A stretch of 64,000 nucleotides of DNA, taken from contig CAMYLJ010000005.1 in the NCBI GenBank assembly GCA_947259215.1, positions 133,482-197,481 on the forward strand. Reading direction: 5' to 3'. Position 1 is the first letter of the stretch. Every line of letters starts with the position of its first letter. This DNA comes from an uncultured delta proteobacterium (GTDB lineage Bacteria; Myxococcota_A; UBA9160; JAFDET01). Made by a program: the position numbers and the translations under genes. Below are positions 1 to 8,812 of the stretch, one piece after another. Under the pieces are notes generated by a model. The model made no database searches. It had not been told where the DNA came from and saw nothing but the letters and a program-made list of their open reading frames with translations.

Positions 1-216
1 GCCCCGGTCGCTCGGGGCGAGGTGCGTGCCCGCCTGCGCCTGGAGCGCGCCGCCCCGCTCACGGTCTGCGTGGAGGGCCCGGTGCTGGAGTGCCGCGCGT
101 GCCGGCTGCTCCAGCTTCACCGCGAGACGACGCCGGCGGGGGCCCTCGGCGACGCCGTCCTCGGCGCACTCGCCGAGGCGGGCCTCGCCCCGGCCGGTTC
201 GTCCCGGGGAGCGTGA
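1..216 (+). CDS. C-terminal fragment of an unrecognised protein
   Basis: An open frame enters from the left edge and ends at TGA, giving the last 71 residues of a protein whose start lies outside the window. The fragment holds three cysteines (about residues 23, 31 and 34 of what is visible), the last two as CxxC. That could be half of a small metal site, but too little is present to name a family. It sits 4 bases before the next gene on the same strand, so it probably shares its transcript. Confidence 0.5.
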   Translation, partial: APVARGEVRARLRLERAAPLTVCVEGPVLECRACRLLQLHRETTPAGALGDAVLGALAEAGLAPAGSSRGA

Positions 217-220
217 GCGC

Positions 221-622
221 GTGTCACCCCCCACGCCCGACCCGGAGCTGGCGCGGATCGCCCTCGAGACCTGGGAGGCGGCGGCCCACGGCGACCGCGA
301 GCGGCTGGTCGAGCTGTTGGATCCGGATCTCGTGTGGCACGCGTCCGGGCGCGGCCGCTGGTCGGGGCCGCGCCACGGCGTGGCCTCGGTCCTCGACTAC
401 CTGGGCGCCCTGGGCGAAGCGGCCGACGAGTTCTCCTCCGAGCTGCAGGACGTGCTGGTCTCCGAGCGCATGGCGGCGGTCCTCTTCCACGTGAGCGGCA
501 GCCGCGGCGGGCGCTCCCTCGAGACCGACTTCATCCTGCTCTTCGAGATCCGCGACGGCCGCGTCCAGCGTCTCTGGTCGATTCCCCGCGATCAGCTGGC
601 GGTGGACGAGTTCTGGGCGTAG
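221..622 (+). CDS. SnoaL/NTF2-fold protein
   Basis: A 133-residue protein from a GTG start 4 bases after the preceding stop. The pattern fits the SnoaL-like (NTF2-fold) superfamily: an N-terminal helix with ETWEAAAHGD, a central LLDPDLVWHASG segment and the ending VQRLWSIPRDQL. This fold forms a cone-shaped pocket used by small cyclases, isomerases and dehydratases, and also by non-catalytic binding proteins. No catalytic residue can be assigned. Three further SnoaL-type genes occur in the window, two of them in this same leftmost cluster, which suggests a shared role on acyl or terpenoid substrates; that is inference. Confidence 0.7.
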   Translation: MSPPTPDPELARIALETWEAAAHGDRERLVELLDPDLVWHASGRGRWSGPRHGVASVLDYLGALGEAADEFSSELQDVLVSERMAAVLFHVSGSRGGRSLETDFILLFEIRDGRVQRLWSIPRDQLAVDEFWA

Positions 623-723
623 GCGTTCGCGCGCCGCCAGCGGATCGCCGCGACGCCTTGACCCCCCGTCCCAGCCGTCGCACCGTCTGGGGTGGCCGCC
701 GACCCGGCCCTCGGGAGACCCCC

Positions 724-2139
724 ATGTCCGGCTCCGCCTACGATCGCCTGACCGCCCTCGACTACTCGTTCCTGGCTCTCGAGCGCGAGAACGCCTACAT
801 GCACGTGGCCTCGACCCAGGTGTACGACGCCGGCCCGTTGCGCCTGGAGGACGGAGGCATCGACTTCCAGGCCTTCCGCAAGCTCAGCGCGAGCGCGCTG
901 CACCAGATTCCGCGCTACCGCCAGAAGCTGGCCTACATCCCGATCGAGAATCACCCGGTGTGGGTGGACGATCCCAACTTCAACCTCGACTACCACCTGC
1001 GGCACACGTCGCTTCCGCGCCCCGGCTCCGAGGAGCAGCTGAAGCGCCTGTCGGCGCGCATCATGCAGCAGCACCTGGACCGGGGGCGCCCCCTGTGGGA
1101 GATGTGGCTGGTGGAGGGGCTCGAGGACGATCGCTTCGCGGTGATCTCCAAGGTGCACCACTGCATGATCGACGGGGTCTCGGGCGTGGACCTGATGAAG
1201 ATCCTGATGAGCCCGTCGCCGGATCAGCGGATCGCGCCCGAGCCGGAGTACGTGCCGCGACCGGCGCCGTCGGGCTTGCGCCTGCTGGGCGACGAGATCT
1301 GGCGACGCGCCAGCCTGCCGCTGCAGCTCTTCCGCAACGTGGCCGGCGTCTGGCAGGCCGCGCGCGAGGACCGACGGGAGATGACGGTGCGAGCCCGGGC
1401 GTTCGCCGAGGCCCTGGGCTCCACCTTCCGCCGCGCGTCGGGAACGCCGCTGAACCAACCGATCGGCCCGCACCGGCGTTTCGACTGGCACGTGATGGAC
1501 CTGGCGGCCGTGAAGGAGGTGCGCCGCGCCCTGGGCGGCTCGCTCAACGACGTCGTGCTGACGACGGTGACCGGCGCCGTGCGCCGCTTCTTCGAGCGGC
1601 GGGGCGTGGACGTCCGCGAGATGGACTTCCGGATCATGGCGCCGGTGAGCGTGCGCGACGAGTCGGAGGAAGGCGCGCTGGGCAACCGCGTCTCCGCCTG
1701 GATGGTGCCGCTGCCCCTGAAGGAGCGGGACCGCCGGAAGCAGCTGCGCGCCATCTCGCGGGAGACGAAGGAGCTGAAGGAGTCGAAGCAGGCGGTGGGG
1801 GCCGAGCTTCTGGCCCAGGCGGCCGAGTTCGGCTCCTCCACCCTGCTGGCCCTCGGCGCGCGCAACGCGACGCGCCTGCTGCCCTTCAACATGGTGGTGA
1901 CGAACGTCCCCGGCCCCCAGATCCCGCTCTACACCCTGGGCGCGCGCATGCTCGAGGTCTTCCCGCACGTGCCCCTGCTGGACAACCTGGGCCTCGGGAT
2001 CGCGCTCATGAGCTACGACGGGAAGCTCTGCTGGGGCTTCAACGCCGACTACGACCTGGTGCCGGACCTGGGCGCCTTCGTGGCCTGCGTCTCCGATTCG
2101 TTCGAAGAGCTGCGCCGGTTGGCCGCGGAGGCCGACTAG
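724..2139 (+). CDS. Wax ester synthase/diacylglycerol acyltransferase (WS/DGAT)
   Basis: A 471-residue protein of normal length for bacterial WS/DGAT enzymes, which esterify an acyl-CoA to a long-chain alcohol or a diacylglycerol to make wax esters or triacylglycerol. The catalytic HHxxxDG motif is present as H145-H146-C-M-I-D150-G151. The family's C-terminal block (MVVTNVPGPQIPLY, then LMSYDGKLCWGFNADYD) is also clear. The ATG at 724 follows GGGAGACCCCC and gives the usual N-terminus (LTALDYSFLALE). The 101 bases before it show no obvious promoter. The next gene starts 1 base after the stop, so the two are probably co-transcribed. Confidence 0.95.
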   Translation: MSGSAYDRLTALDYSFLALERENAYMHVASTQVYDAGPLRLEDGGIDFQAFRKLSASALHQIPRYRQKLAYIPIENHPVWVDDPNFNLDYHLRHTSLPRPGSEEQLKRLSARIMQQHLDRGRPLWEMWLVEGLEDDRFAVISKVHHCMIDGVSGVDLMKILMSPSPDQRIAPEPEYVPRPAPSGLRLLGDEIWRRASLPLQLFRNVAGVWQAAREDRREMTVRARAFAEALGSTFRRASGTPLNQPIGPHRRFDWHVMDLAAVKEVRRALGGSLNDVVLTTVTGAVRRFFERRGVDVREMDFRIMAPVSVRDESEEGALGNRVSAWMVPLPLKERDRRKQLRAISRETKELKESKQAVGAELLAQAAEFGSSTLLALGARNATRLLPFNMVVTNVPGPQIPLYTLGARMLEVFPHVPLLDNLGLGIALMSYDGKLCWGFNADYDLVPDLGAFVACVSDSFEELRRLAAEAD

Positions 2140-2140
2140 C

Positions 2141-2587
2141 GTGTCGATCCCGCGCTTCGCGGCCTACGCAGCCGCCTTCGAGGAGGCCTTCCGCAGCGAC
2201 GACTGGTCCGGCGTGGAGCCCTTCTTCCACGAGGACGTGGTGTACGAGGTGCCCCTGCCTCCGCCGCTCGGCGGACGCTTCGAGGGCCGGGCTGCGGTGC
2301 TGGCCTACCTGAAGGACGTGCTCGATCGCTTCGACCGCCGCTTCGCGACGCGGGAGGTGACGTTGCTGGACGGACCCACCCAGACCGGCGACGTGGTCTG
2401 GGTCCGCGGGCGCGCCGACTACACCGCGGCGGGCGCGCCGGACCTGACGTTCGAGCTGGAGGAGCTCGCCAGCTTCGACGGCGATCGCATCCGGCAGCTG
2501 GAGGACCGCTACGCGCCCGCCGAGGTGGAGCGCGTGCAGGCTTGGCTGAAGCAGCACGGCCCGGCGCTGGGGATCGAGCCGCTCTAG
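2141..2587 (+). CDS. SnoaL/NTF2-fold protein
   Basis: A 148-residue SnoaL-like protein with a GTG start directly after the WS/DGAT stop. The N-terminus has the usual helix (YAAAFEEAFRSDDWSGVEPFFHEDVVYEV, residues about 8-36), then FEGRAAVLAYLKDVLDRF and a strand-rich C-terminal half with DVVWVRGRADY. It resembles polyketide cyclase or limonene-epoxide-hydrolase-like NTF2 proteins, but no catalytic set can be assigned. Tight spacing behind WS/DGAT and position ahead of an acyl-CoA ligase point to a role in lipid metabolism. Confidence 0.75.
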   Translation: MSIPRFAAYAAAFEEAFRSDDWSGVEPFFHEDVVYEVPLPPPLGGRFEGRAAVLAYLKDVLDRFDRRFATREVTLLDGPTQTGDVVWVRGRADYTAAGAPDLTFELEELASFDGDRIRQLEDRYAPAEVERVQAWLKQHGPALGIEPL

Positions 2588-2622
2588 CCCGTCGCCGGCC
2601 GGCTGCGACGGACCGGGCTTTT

Positions 2623-2639
2623 CGATACGCTCCGTTTCG
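2623..2639. promoter_or_regulatory. Putative operator, site A
   Basis: The sequence CGATACG-CTC-CGTTTCG is a 7-bp inverted repeat around a 3-base centre with one mismatch. It ends 19 bases before the ATG of the acyl-CoA ligase at 2659. Three further copies of the same pattern lie just upstream of lipid genes at 19709, 21993 and 46186. Size and symmetry fit a TetR-family operator; the cognate regulator is unknown. Confidence 0.5.
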
Positions 2640-2658
2640 TAACAGAGAATCCCGTCTC

Positions 2659-4128
2659 ATGTCCCCCGTCTCCTACGGCCGCGCGCTGGCCCTGTGGGCC
2701 GAGCGCGATCCCGACGCCCCGGCGATCCGCTGTGGTGAGGACGTGCGCAGCCGCGGCCAGCTCGACCGCCGCGCCAACGCCCTGGCCCGGGCCTTCGCGG
2801 CGCGTGGGGTGGGGGAGGGCGACCTCGTCACCCTCGCCCTGCCGAATGGCATCGCCTTCCTGGAGGCGTGCCTGGCCGCCTGGCGTCTCGGCGCCACGCC
2901 GAACCCGGTCTCGGCGTTGCTGCCCGAGCGCGAGCGGCGCGCGATCGTCGAGCTGGCCGACCCGGCGCTGGTGCTGGGCGTTCCGGCGGGCAGCTTCGGC
3001 GAGCGTGCGTGCCTGCCCGCGGGCTTCGAGCCGGGGCCGGAGCACGCCGCCGATCCGCTTCCGGACGTCGTCTCGGAACGGGTGCGCTGCATGACGTCGG
3101 GCGGCAGCACCGGACGCCCGAAGCTCATCCTCGAGAAGTCGCCTGCCCGCTGCGACCCGGGGACGCCGGAGAACGGCATGCTGGCCGAGGGCACCACCCT
3201 GGTGGCGGGCCCCCTGTACCACGCCGGCCCCTTCATCACCTGCTGGCAGCAGCTCCTGTGCGGTGGCTGCGTCGTGGTGATGGAGCGCTTCGAGCCGTCC
3301 CAGGCGCTGGCGCTGGTGGAGCGCCACCGCGTCCACTGGGCGCTCTTCGTGCCCACCATGCTGCACCGCATCTGGCGCCTGCCCGCCGCCGAGCGCGCGG
3401 CCCGCGACGTATCGTCGCTGGTGCGGGTCACCTGCACCGGGGCCCCGTGTCCGGCGTGGCTGATGCACGCCTGGATCGACTGGCTCGGACCCGAACGAAT
3501 CTTCGAGGCCTACGGCGGCAGCGAGCGGATCGCGGGCACCCTGATCTCGGGGACGGAGTGGCTCGCCCATCCGGGCTCCGTCGGGAAGCCCACCGGCGAG
3601 CGCCGGATCCGCATTCTGCGCGAGGACGGCAGCGAGTGCGCGCCCGGCGAGCCGGGCGAGCTCTTCATGCTGCCCCCTGGCGGGCGCGGCTCCACCTACG
3701 CCTACATCGGCGCCGAGGCCAGGGCCACCGCCGACGGTTGGGAGTCGCTGGGCGACATGGGCTGGCTCGACGAGGACGGCTACTTGTACCTGACCGACCG
3801 CAAGACCGACATGATCGTCTGCGGCGGCGCCAACGTGTATCCGGCGGAGATCGAGGCCGCCCTGGAGGCGCACCCGGCGGTGCGCTCGAGCGCCGTCGTC
3901 GGGCTGCCAGATCCGGACCTCGGCCAGCGCATCCACGCCATCGTTGACGCCGTGGCGCCCGTCGAGACCGACGCCCTGCGTGCGCACCTGGCGGAGCACC
4001 TGGTGCGTACCAAGATCCCCAAGAGCTTCGAGTTCGTGCGCGAGCCCCTGCGCGACGACGCCGGCAAGCTGCGCCGCTCCGCCCTGCGCGCCGCGCGCCT
4101 GGACGCTCCGCCGGAACCGTCGGCGTGA
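2659..4128 (+). CDS. Acyl-CoA ligase (class I adenylate-forming enzyme)
   Basis: A 489-residue ANL-superfamily enzyme that adenylates a carboxylic acid and transfers it to CoA. The phosphate-binding loop is MTSGGSTGRPKL (about residues 145-156). The hinge segment DRKTDMIVCGGANVYPAEIE (about 385-404) and a late lysine in DDAGKLRRS (about 470) complete the family signature. It is shorter than long-chain FadD enzymes and resembles the ligases of steroid or bile-acid side-chain pathways; substrate is inferred only from context. The ATG at 2659 is preferred because upstream in-frame codons overlap the previous gene and the operator-like palindrome. The stop overlaps the next GTG start (GTGA), so the two ligases are translationally coupled. 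Confidence 0.9.
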   Translation: MSPVSYGRALALWAERDPDAPAIRCGEDVRSRGQLDRRANALARAFAARGVGEGDLVTLALPNGIAFLEACLAAWRLGATPNPVSALLPERERRAIVELADPALVLGVPAGSFGERACLPAGFEPGPEHAADPLPDVVSERVRCMTSGGSTGRPKLILEKSPARCDPGTPENGMLAEGTTLVAGPLYHAGPFITCWQQLLCGGCVVVMERFEPSQALALVERHRVHWALFVPTMLHRIWRLPAAERAARDVSSLVRVTCTGAPCPAWLMHAWIDWLGPERIFEAYGGSERIAGTLISGTEWLAHPGSVGKPTGERRIRILREDGSECAPGEPGELFMLPPGGRGSTYAYIGAEARATADGWESLGDMGWLDEDGYLYLTDRKTDMIVCGGANVYPAEIEAALEAHPAVRSSAVVGLPDPDLGQRIHAIVDAVAPVETDALRAHLAEHLVRTKIPKSFEFVREPLRDDAGKLRRSALRAARLDAPPEPSA

Positions 4129-5633
4129 TCTTCCCCGCCGCCGAACGCGAGCCCGACGCCACGGCCCTCCGCGACGGCGTGCGCCGCCGGAGCTGGGCGG
4201 AGCTCGACGACCGCGTGCGGCGCATGGCCGGCTTCCTGCGCGACGAGGCCGGGCTCGAGCCCGGCGATCACCTGGCCCTGCTGCTGCCGAACCGGATCGA
4301 GGGGGTCGAGGCCCTGCTGGGCGGGATCTTCGCGGGCCTGTGGGTGACGCCGATCAACTGGCAGCTGGCGCCCGACGAGGTGGCCTACGTGCTGCGCGAC
4401 TCCGGCGCCCGGCTGGTGGTGACCGACGACGGCTTCGCCGGGCACGCCGACGCGGTGCCGGCGGAAGCCGTCCGCGTCGGCGACGAGCTGGAGATGGTGC
4501 TGGCCCGGGCCAGCGACGCGCCCTTCGACCCCGACGGCCCCGTCGGCGGCAACATGATCTACACCAGCGGTACCACCGGCCGGCCCAAGGGCGTGAAGCG
4601 CGCGCGACCCGCCAGCCTGGGCGCTGCGCTCGCCGGCTGGCGCGCCTACGGCAAGCGGGTCGGGCTCGACGGCAGCGGGCCCCATCTGGTGACGGGCCCG
4701 CTCTACCACGCTGCCCCGCTGATGTTCGCGGTCTACGACCAGGTGAACGGCGCGCCGGTTTCGCTGATGCCGCGCTGGGATGCGGCCGACTGCCTGGTGC
4801 GGCTCGCCGAGGAAGCGGTGGCCCACACCCACCTGGTTCCCACCATGTTCGTGCGCTTGCTGCGGCTGCCGGAGGACGTGCGCGCGCGGTTCCAGGCTCC
4901 CGCGCTGCGCCTGGTCCTGCACGGCGCGGCGCCGGTCTCTCCGTCGCTCAAGCGACGCATGCTCGACTGGTGGGGTCCCGTGCTGGTGGAGTACTGGGGC
5001 GCCACCGAGGGAGGCGTCACCACCCTGGTGGATTCCGAGGAGTGGCTGGCGCACCCGGGCACCGTCGGCCGCCCACTTCCCGGCTTCGAGGTGTGGGCGG
5101 CGGACGAGCGGGGGCAGCGCCTGCCTCCGGGCGAGCCGGGGCTGCTCTGGGCCCGCCACGGCAGCCAGGAGCGGGTCTTCGAGTACCACGGCGACCCGGA
5201 GAAGACGGCCGGCGCACACCCCGAGCCGGGCGTCTTCAGCATCGGCGATGTGGGCCAGGTGGATCCCGAGGGCCGCGTCTTCCTGTCCGACCGCGCTTCC
5301 AACACCATCATCTCGGGCGGCGTGAACATCTACCCCGCGGAGATCGAGCACGTGCTGGCCGAACACCCCGCCGTGGCGGACGTCGGCGTCTTCGGCATCC
5401 CCGACGAGGAGTGGGGCGAGAGCGTGAAGGCCGCCGTCGAGCTCGGCCCCGGGCACGGGCCGAGCCCGGAGCTCGCCGCCGAGATCCTGGCCTTCGCCCG
5501 CGCGCGCCTGGCGCGCTACAAGGTGCCGCGCTCCATCGACTTCGAGGACGAGCTGCCCCGGGACACCACGGGCAAGCTCTACGTGCGCCGTCTGCGCGAC
5601 CGCTACTGGCGGGGGCGCGACCGGAACATCTGA
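4125..5633 (+). CDS. Acyl-CoA ligase (class I adenylate-forming enzyme)
   Basis: A second ANL-family ligase of 502 residues, starting at a GTG inside the stop of the first. The loop MIYTSGTTGRPKGVKR (about residues 143-158), the aromatic-rich YWGATEGG, the hinge DRASNTIISGGVNIYPAEIE (about 389-408) and the C-terminal lysine in DTTGKLYVRRL (about 483) are all intact, so it should be active. It differs from its neighbour mainly in the substrate-binding half, which suggests a different acid or chain-length range. The tandem pair ahead of a CoA transferase fits activation of several related acids. Confidence 0.9.
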   Translation: MIFPAAEREPDATALRDGVRRRSWAELDDRVRRMAGFLRDEAGLEPGDHLALLLPNRIEGVEALLGGIFAGLWVTPINWQLAPDEVAYVLRDSGARLVVTDDGFAGHADAVPAEAVRVGDELEMVLARASDAPFDPDGPVGGNMIYTSGTTGRPKGVKRARPASLGAALAGWRAYGKRVGLDGSGPHLVTGPLYHAAPLMFAVYDQVNGAPVSLMPRWDAADCLVRLAEEAVAHTHLVPTMFVRLLRLPEDVRARFQAPALRLVLHGAAPVSPSLKRRMLDWWGPVLVEYWGATEGGVTTLVDSEEWLAHPGTVGRPLPGFEVWAADERGQRLPPGEPGLLWARHGSQERVFEYHGDPEKTAGAHPEPGVFSIGDVGQVDPEGRVFLSDRASNTIISGGVNIYPAEIEHVLAEHPAVADVGVFGIPDEEWGESVKAAVELGPGHGPSPELAAEILAFARARLARYKVPRSIDFEDELPRDTTGKLYVRRLRDRYWRGRDRNI

Positions 5634-5683
5634 ACGGTAGACTGCGGGGTCCCGAGGACGCCCCAGCGAGGAGGAGAACCGCC

Positions 5684-6145
5684 ATGGCTCGAGAGATGTC
5701 GCTGCGTGAGGTTTCGGATCGGATCGCGATCAACGACCTGCTGACCCGCTACACGGTCGCCATCGACCAGAAGGACTGGAGCCTGCTCGACACCTGCTTC
5801 ACGCCCGATGCCCAGGTGGACTACACGACCTCCGGCGGCACCAAGGGCGTGTACCCGGAGGTGCGGGCCTGGCTGGAGAAGGCGCTCGCGATCTTCCCGA
5901 TCACGATGCACTTCATCAGCAACAGCACGGTCGAGCTCGACGGGGACCGCGCTACGGCACGCACCTACGTGATCAATCCCATGGTGTTCGTGAATCCGGA
6001 CGGCACGCAGCACATCTTCACGGTGGGCGCCTACTACAACGACAAGCTGGTCTGCAGCGACGACGGCTGGCGCATCGCCGAGCGCTTCGAGGAGCAGGCC
6101 TACCTGGAGGGCAGCCTGCCGGAGGCGCTCCAGATCCCGAGCTAG
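5684..6145 (+). CDS. SnoaL_4-type NTF2-fold protein
   Basis: A 153-residue protein with a strong ribosome site (GAGGAGAACCGCC before ATG). The N-terminus SDRIAINDLLTRYTVAIDQKDW followed by DTCFTPDAQVDYTTSGG is the hallmark of the SnoaL_4 group, which contains bile-acid 7-alpha-dehydratase-like proteins and many uncharacterised NTF2 proteins. The pocket residues D53 and Y55 of the VDY segment are candidates only. It sits between the acyl-CoA ligases and a CoA transferase, the same neighbourhood as in bile-acid-type pathways, but the specific reaction is not shown. Confidence 0.8.
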   Translation: MAREMSLREVSDRIAINDLLTRYTVAIDQKDWSLLDTCFTPDAQVDYTTSGGTKGVYPEVRAWLEKALAIFPITMHFISNSTVELDGDRATARTYVINPMVFVNPDGTQHIFTVGAYYNDKLVCSDDGWRIAERFEEQAYLEGSLPEALQIPS

Positions 6146-6148
6146 TCC

Positions 6149-7399
6149 ATGCGCGTCGGGGAGATCCACCACGAGGAGCGGGCCCGCTGGGGCAAGCCGC
6201 TCGACGGCGTGCGCGTGCTGGCGGCCGAGCAGATGCAGGCGCTGCCCTACGCCACCCAGCTGCTGGCGCATCTGGGCGCCGACGTGGTGAAGGTGGAGCA
6301 TCCCGTGCACGGCGACTCCGGCCGCGGTGCGAACCCGTCCCTGATCGACGCAGACGGTCGCCGCGTCGGCGCCACCTACCTGCGCAACAACCTCTCGAAG
6401 CGGAGCGTGGGGATCGACCTGAAACGGTCCGAGGGCAAGGCGTTGTTCCTGCGCCTGGCCCCGCACTTCGACGTGGTGGCCGAGAACTTCAAGGCCGGGA
6501 CCATGGATCGCCTGGGCCTGGGCTACCAGGCCGTGGCCGCCGTGGCGCCGGCCGCGATCTACGCCTCGATCTCGGGCTTCGGCCAGCTGGACCCGACGCC
6601 CTACGCCAGCTGGCCCGCCTACGCGCCGGTCGCCGAGGCGATGGGAGGGCTCTACGAGCCCAACCGGCGAGCCGGCGAGCCGCCGCCGGTGGTGGTGGCG
6701 GGCGCGCTGGGCGACAACGCCAGCGCGCTCTTCGCGGTGATCGGGATCCTCTCCGCGCTGCGCCACCGCGAGCGCACCGGCGAGGGCCAGCACGTGGACG
6801 TCGCCATGTACGACTCCATGATCGCGATGACCGACATGGTGCCCTTCCTGTGGTCGATGGACGCGCCCGCGTCCATGGCCGCCGCCGGCTCGACCGCGCT
6901 GGTGGCGGGCTTCCGGGCTCGCGACGGCTACTTCGTGCTGGCGGTCTTCCGCGAGCGCCACTTCCGGCTGCTGGCCGAGATCGTCGGCCACCCGGAGTGG
7001 TGCGACGATCCGCGCTTCGCCGAGCGCACGGGCTGGGCGGCGCACACCGAGACGGTCATCCGCCCGGCGCTCGAGGAGTGGGCGGCCGACAAGACCAAGC
7101 TCGAGGCCAGCCGCATCCTGTGCGAGCGGGGCGTGGTGGCGGGCCCGAGCCAGGTGGCCGAGGACATCCACGCCGACCCCCACGTCGCCACCCGTGGCAT
7201 GTTGATCGAGGTGCCGCGGCCCGACGCCGATCGGCCTCTGCTCGTGGTGGGAAACCCGGTGAAGCTCTCGCGGATGGCCGAGGGCCCGGTCCGCTCCTTC
7301 CCGGGGCTCGGAGCGCACACGGACCAGGTGCTGCGGGAGGTGCTGGACGCACCCGACGACGAGCTCGACGCCTTGCGCCGAGACGGCGTGATCGCCTAG
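6149..7399 (+). CDS. Class III (CaiB/BaiF) acyl-CoA transferase
   Basis: A 416-residue family III CoA transferase, which moves CoA between acids through an aspartyl-CoA intermediate. The N-terminal LDGVRVL and HLGADVVKVEHP segments and the middle block ISGFGQ are typical. D189 in ALGDNASALF occupies the position of the catalytic aspartate of formyl-CoA transferase. The long C-terminal half (VMYDSMIAMTDM, then RPLLVVGNPVKLS) matches the family fold. It starts 3 bases after the preceding stop and belongs to the same operon as the ligases, so it may recycle CoA between activated acids. Confidence 0.9.
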   Translation: MRVGEIHHEERARWGKPLDGVRVLAAEQMQALPYATQLLAHLGADVVKVEHPVHGDSGRGANPSLIDADGRRVGATYLRNNLSKRSVGIDLKRSEGKALFLRLAPHFDVVAENFKAGTMDRLGLGYQAVAAVAPAAIYASISGFGQLDPTPYASWPAYAPVAEAMGGLYEPNRRAGEPPPVVVAGALGDNASALFAVIGILSALRHRERTGEGQHVDVAMYDSMIAMTDMVPFLWSMDAPASMAAAGSTALVAGFRARDGYFVLAVFRERHFRLLAEIVGHPEWCDDPRFAERTGWAAHTETVIRPALEEWAADKTKLEASRILCERGVVAGPSQVAEDIHADPHVATRGMLIEVPRPDADRPLLVVGNPVKLSRMAEGPVRSFPGLGAHTDQVLREVLDAPDDELDALRRDGVIA

Positions 7400-7409
7400 G
7401 AGACTGTGC

Positions 7410-8036
7410 ATGCCCATCGATCTCGCGGCGCTCGTCGCGCCCGGCCACACGGCCCTCGTCACCCAGGAGCTCCAGCGCGGAGTCTGCGGCGACCTCTCGG
7501 CCCTGCCGGAGCTGGCCGCCGCGGCGCAGCCGACCCTGCCCAACGCGGGCGCGCTGGTGCGCGCGGCGCGCGAGGCGGGCGTGCCCGTCATCCACTGCAC
7601 CGCCCTGCGCCGGGAGGACGGACTCGGCGCCAACAGCAACGCCCGCATCTTCCAGTACATGGCGCGGGCCCCGCGGAAGCTGCACCCGGGCTCGCCGGAG
7701 GCCGAGCTGGTGCCGGAGCTGGCTCTGGCCGACTCCGATCTGGTCCTCTGGCGACTGCACGGCCTGTCGCCCTTCCAGGGCAGCGAGCTCGACTTCGTGC
7801 TGCGGAACCTCGGGATCCGTACCCTGGTGGGCGTGGGCGTCTCGGTGAACGTCGCCATCCAGAACCTGACTTTCGACGCCGTCAACGCGGGCTACCAGGT
7901 GGTCGTGCCGCGCGACGCGGTGGCGGGGGTGCCGGCCGAGTACGTGGAGATGGTGTTCGCCAACACCCTGCGCAACGTCGCGACGCTGGCGACGACCGCG
8001 GAGGTGCTGGACGCCTGGCGCGGAGCGGGGGGCTAG
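7410..8036 (+). CDS. Isochorismatase-fold protein lacking the catalytic triad
   Basis: A 208-residue protein with the isochorismatase (cysteine hydrolase) fold: the first strand ALVTQELQ, the GVPVIHCTALR segment and the block GSELDFVLRNLGIRTLVGVGV. Active members use Asp, Lys and Cys. Here the aspartate position reads E20, the lysine position reads R115, and the nucleophile in GVSVNVAIQ reads A149 where family members have cysteine. It therefore looks non-catalytic or uses altered chemistry. Start chosen at ATG 7410 behind AGGAGAC. It ends 2 bases before the next gene. Confidence 0.85.
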   Translation: MPIDLAALVAPGHTALVTQELQRGVCGDLSALPELAAAAQPTLPNAGALVRAAREAGVPVIHCTALRREDGLGANSNARIFQYMARAPRKLHPGSPEAELVPELALADSDLVLWRLHGLSPFQGSELDFVLRNLGIRTLVGVGVSVNVAIQNLTFDAVNAGYQVVVPRDAVAGVPAEYVEMVFANTLRNVATLATTAEVLDAWRGAGG

Positions 8037-8038
8037 CC

Positions 8039-8752
8039 GTGCCGGCCGAGCCGCATCCGTCGGCCACGGTGATCCCCGTCCGCGACGCCGACGCCGGGCT
8101 CGAGGTGCTGTTGCTGGAGCGCGCCCGGCGGGCGGGGAAACCCGGGCCCGGTCCCTGGGTCTTCCCCGGTGGCAAGATCGAGGACGCGGACCGCGGGGCG
8201 GACGCGGAGGAGCCGGCTCCCGGAGCACGCTCGGCCGCGGTGCGCGAGGCCCGGGAAGAGGCGGGCCTCGAGCTGGCCCCGGAGCTCCTGGTGACGATCT
8301 CCCGCTGGATCACGCCGGAGATGGCGGGCCGCCGCTTCGACACCTGGTTCTTCGTGGCGCCGGTGGCGCCGGCGGTGGCGATCCGCGTGGACGGCGCCGA
8401 GATCGCCTCGCACCGCTGGTACTCGCCCCTGGACGCCCTGCGCGCCCATGGCGAGTCGGTGATCCGGCTGGCCCCTCCCACCTTCGTGACGCTCCTGTGG
8501 CTGGCCGAGCACCGCGACGCCGACAGCGCCGTCCGCGAGCTGGGCGCGGCGCAGGTCGTGACCTTCCGGCCGCGAATCTGTCGGAGGGAGGATGGCGCCT
8601 GCATCCTCTACCCGGGGGATGCGGGCTACGAGGCCGGCGACCCCGAGCGCTCCGGGGAGCGGCACCGCCTGTGGGCCGAGCCGGGCGGGTACCGGTACGA
8701 GCGCAGCAGTGGCCCCGGCGCCCGCGCCGGCTCGATCCGTCTCGCACGATAA
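8039..8752 (+). CDS. Nudix hydrolase, NUDT19/NUDT7-like (putative acyl-CoA diphosphatase)
   Basis: A 237-residue Nudix protein. The Nudix box is split by an insertion: GG at 44-45, then REAREEAG at 69-76, the arrangement seen in NUDT19-type CoA diphosphatases. The later APPTFVTLLWL segment is also typical of that group. Such enzymes cleave CoA or acyl-CoA to 4'-phosphopantetheine products and tune CoA pools. The GTG at 8039 follows the isochorismatase-like gene by 2 bases. The context of ligases and CoA transferase supports a CoA-related substrate, but specificity is inferred. Confidence 0.8.
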   Translation: MPAEPHPSATVIPVRDADAGLEVLLLERARRAGKPGPGPWVFPGGKIEDADRGADAEEPAPGARSAAVREAREEAGLELAPELLVTISRWITPEMAGRRFDTWFFVAPVAPAVAIRVDGAEIASHRWYSPLDALRAHGESVIRLAPPTFVTLLWLAEHRDADSAVRELGAAQVVTFRPRICRREDGACILYPGDAGYEAGDPERSGERHRLWAEPGGYRYERSSGPGARAGSIRLAR

Positions 8753-8812
8753 ACTGGGCCTGCCGACAGGCCGAAGATCACCCGGGTGGTGGCTGCGGGC
8801 GGCGGAGGAAGC

